Part shown: piece after piece, positions 60,601 through 64,000 of the stretch | How the letters are laid out: every line of letters starts with the position of its first letter | Numbering within the stretch: position 1 is the first letter of the stretch | Source: Romanomermis culicivorax | Taxonomy: Eukaryota; Nematoda; Enoplea; Mermithida; Mermithidae | DNA: 64,000 nt | Direction of reading: 5' to 3' | NCBI GenBank assembly: GCA_963922205.1 | Contig: CAWUHX010000019.1 | Location: forward strand, 1-64,000 | Position numbers and translations under genes: made by a program | The notes under the pieces: model-generated | What the model saw: only the letters and a program-made list of their open reading frames with translations | The model's database searches: none | What the model was told of the DNA's origin: nothing

Positions 60601-60705
60601 AGCTTCCTTGGATCTTTGTGCATCCGAAATAACTGCTGCAGCACTCTTTGCAACAAAAGTCCCACAAAATAGAGCCAAGAGCACAACAAACATCAACTGT
60701 TGCAT
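54660..60705 (-). CDS. Intact member of the secreted-protein family (three exons), function unknown
   Basis: Exon 1 is 60436-60705 (270 nt, donor TTTCTG|GTAAGA). Exon 2 is 55199-55454 (256 nt, acceptor TTCACAG, donor A|GTAAGC). Exon 3 is 54660-54826 (167 nt, acceptor TTTAG, ends TGA). The sum is 693 nt, an exact 231 codons, with phases 0 and 1 as in the paralogues and no internal stop: a 230-residue protein. The N-terminus MQQLMFVVLLALFCGTFVAKS is a clear signal peptide, so the product is probably secreted. The mature part has NXS/T sites (YNST) and few cysteines. No transmembrane segment or known domain is recognised. Intron 1 (about 5 kb) holds a hAT element and a 49-bp tandem repeat; intron 2 is 372 bp. 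Splice sites and frame are seen; expression and function are unknown. Confidence 0.8.
57990..58113. repeat. 49-bp tandem repeat, about 2.5 copies
   Basis: Unit CATATCTTACAGTATGATCA... ending GTATAAGCAATG, repeated with few changes. Lies in intron 1 of the intact secreted-protein gene. Confidence 0.9.
59139..60198 (+). mobile_element. hAT DNA transposon, decayed
   Basis: Terminal inverted repeats TAGGGATGCAA at both ends and 8-bp flanking repeats CTGCCTAT (59131-59138) and CTTCCTAT (60199-60206), 7 of 8 matching. 1,060 bp, so most of the transposase is deleted. It lies in intron 1 of the secreted-protein gene. Confidence 0.9.
59395..59999 (+). pseudogene. hAT transposase C-terminal remnant
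   Basis: Plus-strand frames give HIATYFDPCYK (hAT catalytic-region word), then after breaks LVKRYLASPPASSPSERLYS and KMKGETAEKLLFVNINL, the conserved hAT dimerisation domain. Frameshifts separate the pieces, so it is inactive. Confidence 0.85.
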
Positions 60706-60733
60706 GGTGACAGTTTTTGGTAAAGGGCCTACG

Positions 60734-60742
60734 CAATAAACA
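60734..60742 (-). promoter_or_regulatory. TGTTTATTG motif upstream of the intact gene
   Basis: Begins 37 nt before the ATG, the same spacing as at 29056-29064. A TATA-like CTATAAAA lies further upstream at 60785-60792. Confidence 0.5.
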
Positions 60743-60792
60743 TAAATGTCATCCAGGAGTTTCAGGGCCCTATAAATAAAAACGTTTTATAG

Positions 60793-62172
60793 ATAAAGAC
60801 ATTTATCTCGCCCTGACCCAGTTTCTATTTTTCTCGAAATTGTTTCTCTTAAAAGAAATGTAAAAGTCAGCACATATTGGAACAAAATTTTCAATGGATG
60901 GAAAAATTAGCTCTCTGAAGTTGCTAACTCCTAAATAATGGAAGATGGAGTAATTAATTTACATCAGTTTGAGAACAAAATACATCAAATATGATGGAAT
61001 ACATCAAATATGATGCAAAAGTAGTCTAAAATGCATCAAAATTCACTCCATAGAAATCAAAAATTCAGTACAGGTTTTCTATTAGAGGAGAAAATTTAAC
61101 ATCAATCTTTTCTTGTTTTTTCAACTTATTCTTTTGTCCAACAACAGAACCTGAATCTAGTATGGAGCTAGTGATCCTGCAGGCCTGTACAAAAAAAGTT
61201 TGTAATCACTATTGCACTTCTTTCAAGTTCTGATCTGCAGAAAAAATTTTGTTCTGAATATCACAATGATTCAAAAATATTATCCATGGCCTAAGGTCGT
61301 TGGGGTTATCTCTAGTAGTATCCCTTGGGTACAAGGGATTTCAAGATGAATGAAGTATAGTTCAGCAACTTGTAGATATTAACCATGTTATTGTAAAAAT
61401 CTAAGGGTTTGAATTATGGTTGAGGGTTGGGGCTTTGAGAAGTGGTTGACGCAGCAGGTATACTGTAGTTTATTTTCTCAATCTGCAAGTAAAACTAGTC
61501 CAATATAAGAAAGGGTAGTGAATTCAAGCCAGACAATTTGAGATGTAATAGGTAAGAACTCGTGTTATTAAACTGATTTGAATAAATTTCTTAAAGAATT
61601 CTAGACATGCATGTTGATCCCAACGTCTAAACTTGACTGATAAATTATCAATATATTGCCGAATAAAATTAGTAGTTGCCAATAAGAACGATTAATATAG
61701 GAGCAGAAAATGTAACAAAGAAATCAGGCAACTGGCAAGAAAATGGATTCAAACAAAAACAATCCAGAGAACAACCACAGACCCATTTATAAATCAATGA
61801 TGGTGACGTCGAGGGAACAAACACGGCCATGATCAAATGGTAAGATCTGTATTCTTAGGGAAAGTCAGAAATCAAAGCCGTAATTCTAAGGATCTAAAAG
61901 TCAGGGCTCTCTGTAGCTGGTTCTCAATAATTGGTTTAGCGAAAAGTTTAAGCATTGCTCTAGCCAAGAGCCAGAAAAGCATTTTAGCTATGAATAAACT
62001 AATCTGGAGATGACGTAGTGTGTGAGAGGAGTTTAGGGAAACACTGTAGACCAGGACAGAAAGAAGAAGCTTAAGTTACAGTTAGAAAAAAAACAGAGAG
62101 TTTAGATTTCCACCTTTTCTTCTCTCAGAAAAAGAGTCACCTGATCCTTAGAAGTTTAAATTTTTCAACCAA
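60793..62172. other. No gene recognised
   Basis: About 1.4 kb of AT-rich sequence. 60990-61020 has a short direct repeat of ACATCAAATATGATG. No convincing coding frame. Confidence 0.5.
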
Positions 62173-62500
62173 GGGCCGTCTTGGTCAAGTGGTTATTGCC
62201 TCTGACTGCTAGTCTCATAGAACCAGGTTCGATTTGGGGTGTAATGCGAAATTGAATTTGTGGTAGCTGTCCCAGGCAGACACAGCCTTTCATCCTCTCA
62301 GGGTAGATAAATTGTGTAGGCAAGCTTGGAACGTTGCTTGCTGCTGTCCACTCAGCAAAGTTAGCATGCTGGTGATGGTGCAGGGAATGAGGAGGTGGGC
62401 CTATTCCATTATGAGGTAGGTAGCCGATCAACTCCTGCCTGTCAGGCAGACCTCAGCCTGTGGAATGTGGCCTCCACTAGGCTGAACAGCGAAAAAAAAA
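62173..62500 (+). repeat. tRNA-derived SINE, copy 2
   Basis: Head GGGCCGTCTTGGTCAAGTGG with B-box GGTTCGATTTG, the same body as 42188-42507, and an A-tail at 62490-62500. Confidence 0.85.
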
Positions 62501-63305
62501 ATTTTCCAACCATTAATAAATAATTTTTCAGTAGTAATCAGGGTTAAATGATTTCGGATCAAATAGGATTCATGGGAATTTCAGGTCCCGGATAAGTTGA
62601 AATATTACCTAGAAAGTAAATAAATAATGCTTTGGGAGGCTTAACTCCCTAGTAAAAACATCGAATAGCAATACTGCTAGCTTCTCCATATGTACAATTT
62701 TCCAAAGCATTGACCAACTGTTCATGAAATTCATCCAGGCTACCGCATGGTCAACTTTGCAGATATGTAGACAGCAGCTGCATGGCTGGGGCTATTGTGA
62801 ATGGCAGCTGCAGCTGGACTGATATCATTGATGCAAGCAACATCATAATTTTTGGTGGCTGCCTTCCAGTAGGTGTGATCATAAAGTGGTTGAAAATGAC
62901 ATCAAATGTCTGCTACAATTTCCTCAACTCCGTGGGCTATATTGTAGTTGTTTAGATCGCCTCGTGGTGACTTCATTATCATTCTGGAGCTTTTATCCAC
63001 TTTAAGCAGTGGTTGGAGGCTGCCTGGAGGTAACGCACGACCAATATTCAAAACAAGGGAATTGGTAGTAAAGTTGGTTTTTCGTTTTTCACTGTCCACC
63101 AAGGGGGCAGAGTGATTAACTGTGGGGCTGTCATTAGGGATATCATATTGATTGGTGGTAACACTGGCATTTGCGATGGGGGAGGAGCCAGTCATGCTAC
63201 ATAAAATTGAAATGTTGGCCATCTCTGTAGGGCAGCTCGTTTTCACTTATTTTAGGTTTTTACCATAAAATATTGAGGTACCTATAAACACAATTTTATT
63301 CGTAA
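62501..63305. other. No gene recognised
   Basis: Contains a 114-codon minus frame (62902-63246) of hydrophilic composition that I do not recognise. It lies back to back with the PHD ORF and could be an antisense coincidence. Confidence 0.4.
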
Positions 63306-63492
63306 ATGAGTTCAAAACGAAAACCATCGATTTATCAGGAGACGAAAAAGGCTCCAGCTGTGGATATTAGCAAGGCAGTGCCATGTTACAAATGTAAAGC
63401 TAACATCCACAACAATGATAATTATTCCCTAGTCTGCTATTTATGCAATAGTTGGGCTCATACACAATGTTTAATGATACCAGCCACAGTGA
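63306..63492 (+). CDS. PHD-finger ORF, truncated by assembly gap
   Basis: Starts at ATG 63306 and runs 62 codons to the gap. Basic N-terminus, then a C4HC3-type start: CYKC, 12 residues, CYLC, 4 residues, H, 2 residues, C (CNSWAHTQC). PHD fingers read histone tails. Such fingers also occur in ORF1 proteins of some LINE retrotransposons, so this may be a transposon gene rather than a host gene. The rest is missing. Confidence 0.55.
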
Positions 63493-63592
63493 NNNNNNNN
63501 NNNNNNNNNNNNNNNNNNNNNNNNNNNNNNNNNNNNNNNNNNNNNNNNNNNNNNNNNNNNNNNNNNNNNNNNNNNNNNNNNNNNNNNNNNNN
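63493..63592. other. Assembly gap, exactly 100 N
   Basis: A run of 100 N, the conventional length for a gap of unknown size. Confidence 0.99.
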
Positions 63593-63616
63593 AGCAGTGG
63601 TATCAACGCAGAGTAC
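63593..63616 (+). other. SMART cDNA primer sequence left in the assembly
   Basis: The 24 bases after the gap match the Clontech SMART/SMARTer primer lacking its first A (starts AGCAGTGGTATCAACGCAGA). This is artificial DNA, not genome. Confidence 0.97.
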
Positions 63617-64000
63617 TAAATGAGGATACCATGTGTGCTCAAATATCATTTATTCATGCGCATAATTGACCAAATTATAAGAAAATTATCATTGGTACTT
63701 TTCAATACAAGTTCGTTAGGTCAATCCCATCATTGCGGACTCCCAATACTTGCCAGGAAAATGGGCACCACTGGTCGATGTGAGAACCTGCATTGTTGAA
63801 CCTGCCGACTGTGTAGGTTAAGAAGGGCAATCTTTCAGGGCAATGTGTTTAGCATAATCACTTTGCGCATAGTATTGCCTCTTTGCTTTGAAGCTTCCAT
63901 TTCTTATTTTAATGCTTCATCTTTTAGATTGTAGATATTCCGTTTATTCTCTTCTTTTTGTAGCAACAATTTCATCTTTAATTTGTGTTCTTCCTCAAAC
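63617..64000. other. Sequence beyond the gap, doubtful linkage
   Basis: 384 bases with no recognised gene. Because it follows an untrimmed cDNA primer it may come from a cDNA or amplified library and may not belong here. Confidence 0.5.

Noticed and set aside
62902-63246. 114-codon minus-strand frame
   Set aside because: No recognisable domain, no splice partners, back to back with another ORF; left as unassigned.

Overview
This is animal nuclear DNA, AT-rich, with very little single-copy gene sequence. The evidence is spliced GT-AG genes with signal peptides and TATA-like upstream sequence, Ty3/gypsy LTR retrotransposons, a CR1-like LINE, tRNA-derived SINEs and hAT elements with 8-bp target duplications. 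I cannot name the species. Two arrays of (TTAGGC)n, the telomere unit known from nematodes, are present, but only inside mobile-looking palindromic elements, so they do not settle the host.

1-14.4 kb is one nearly full-length LTR retrotransposon on the minus strand (about 14.07 kb, 479-bp LTRs). Reading right to left it has: 5' LTR, a primer-binding-like site, and one long gag-protease-RT-RNase H frame. In-frame stops then interrupt an integrase. After a 1.3-kb spacer come two extra genes that ordinary Ty3/gypsy elements lack: a DEDDy-type 3'-5' exonuclease, and a large coiled-coil/RGG protein with a nuclear localisation signal and a SUMO-interaction-like motif. The element ends with a polypurine tract and the 3' LTR. 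This is the best candidate for an undescribed system. A second, diverged and broken relative at about 38.4-42.2 kb also carries an RGG-ORF homologue.

14.4-17.4 kb is a dead CR1-like LINE split by a solo LTR. 17.8-35.1 kb and 53.9-60.7 kb hold a dispersed paralogous family of a small secreted protein with three coding exons. One copy (60705 to 54660, minus) is intact and predicts 230 residues. Two copies are pseudogenes (17.8-22.0 and 27.9-29.0 kb). One is a two-exon partial copy (34.4-35.1 kb). Two are single-exon relics. I do not recognise the protein family. The two good first exons share an upstream motif at identical spacing.

The rest is a repeat landscape: five solo LTRs of one family with 4-bp duplications, four copies of another LTR family, two SINEs, a TA-flanked MITE, two hAT-type elements, degenerate minisatellites, and three foldback structures with inverted minisatellite arms. 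Two of these enclose the (TTAGGC)n arrays. At the right end a truncated PHD-finger ORF runs into a gap of exactly 100 N. The base after the gap begins with a SMART cDNA primer sequence, so the join and the last 400 bases are suspect.
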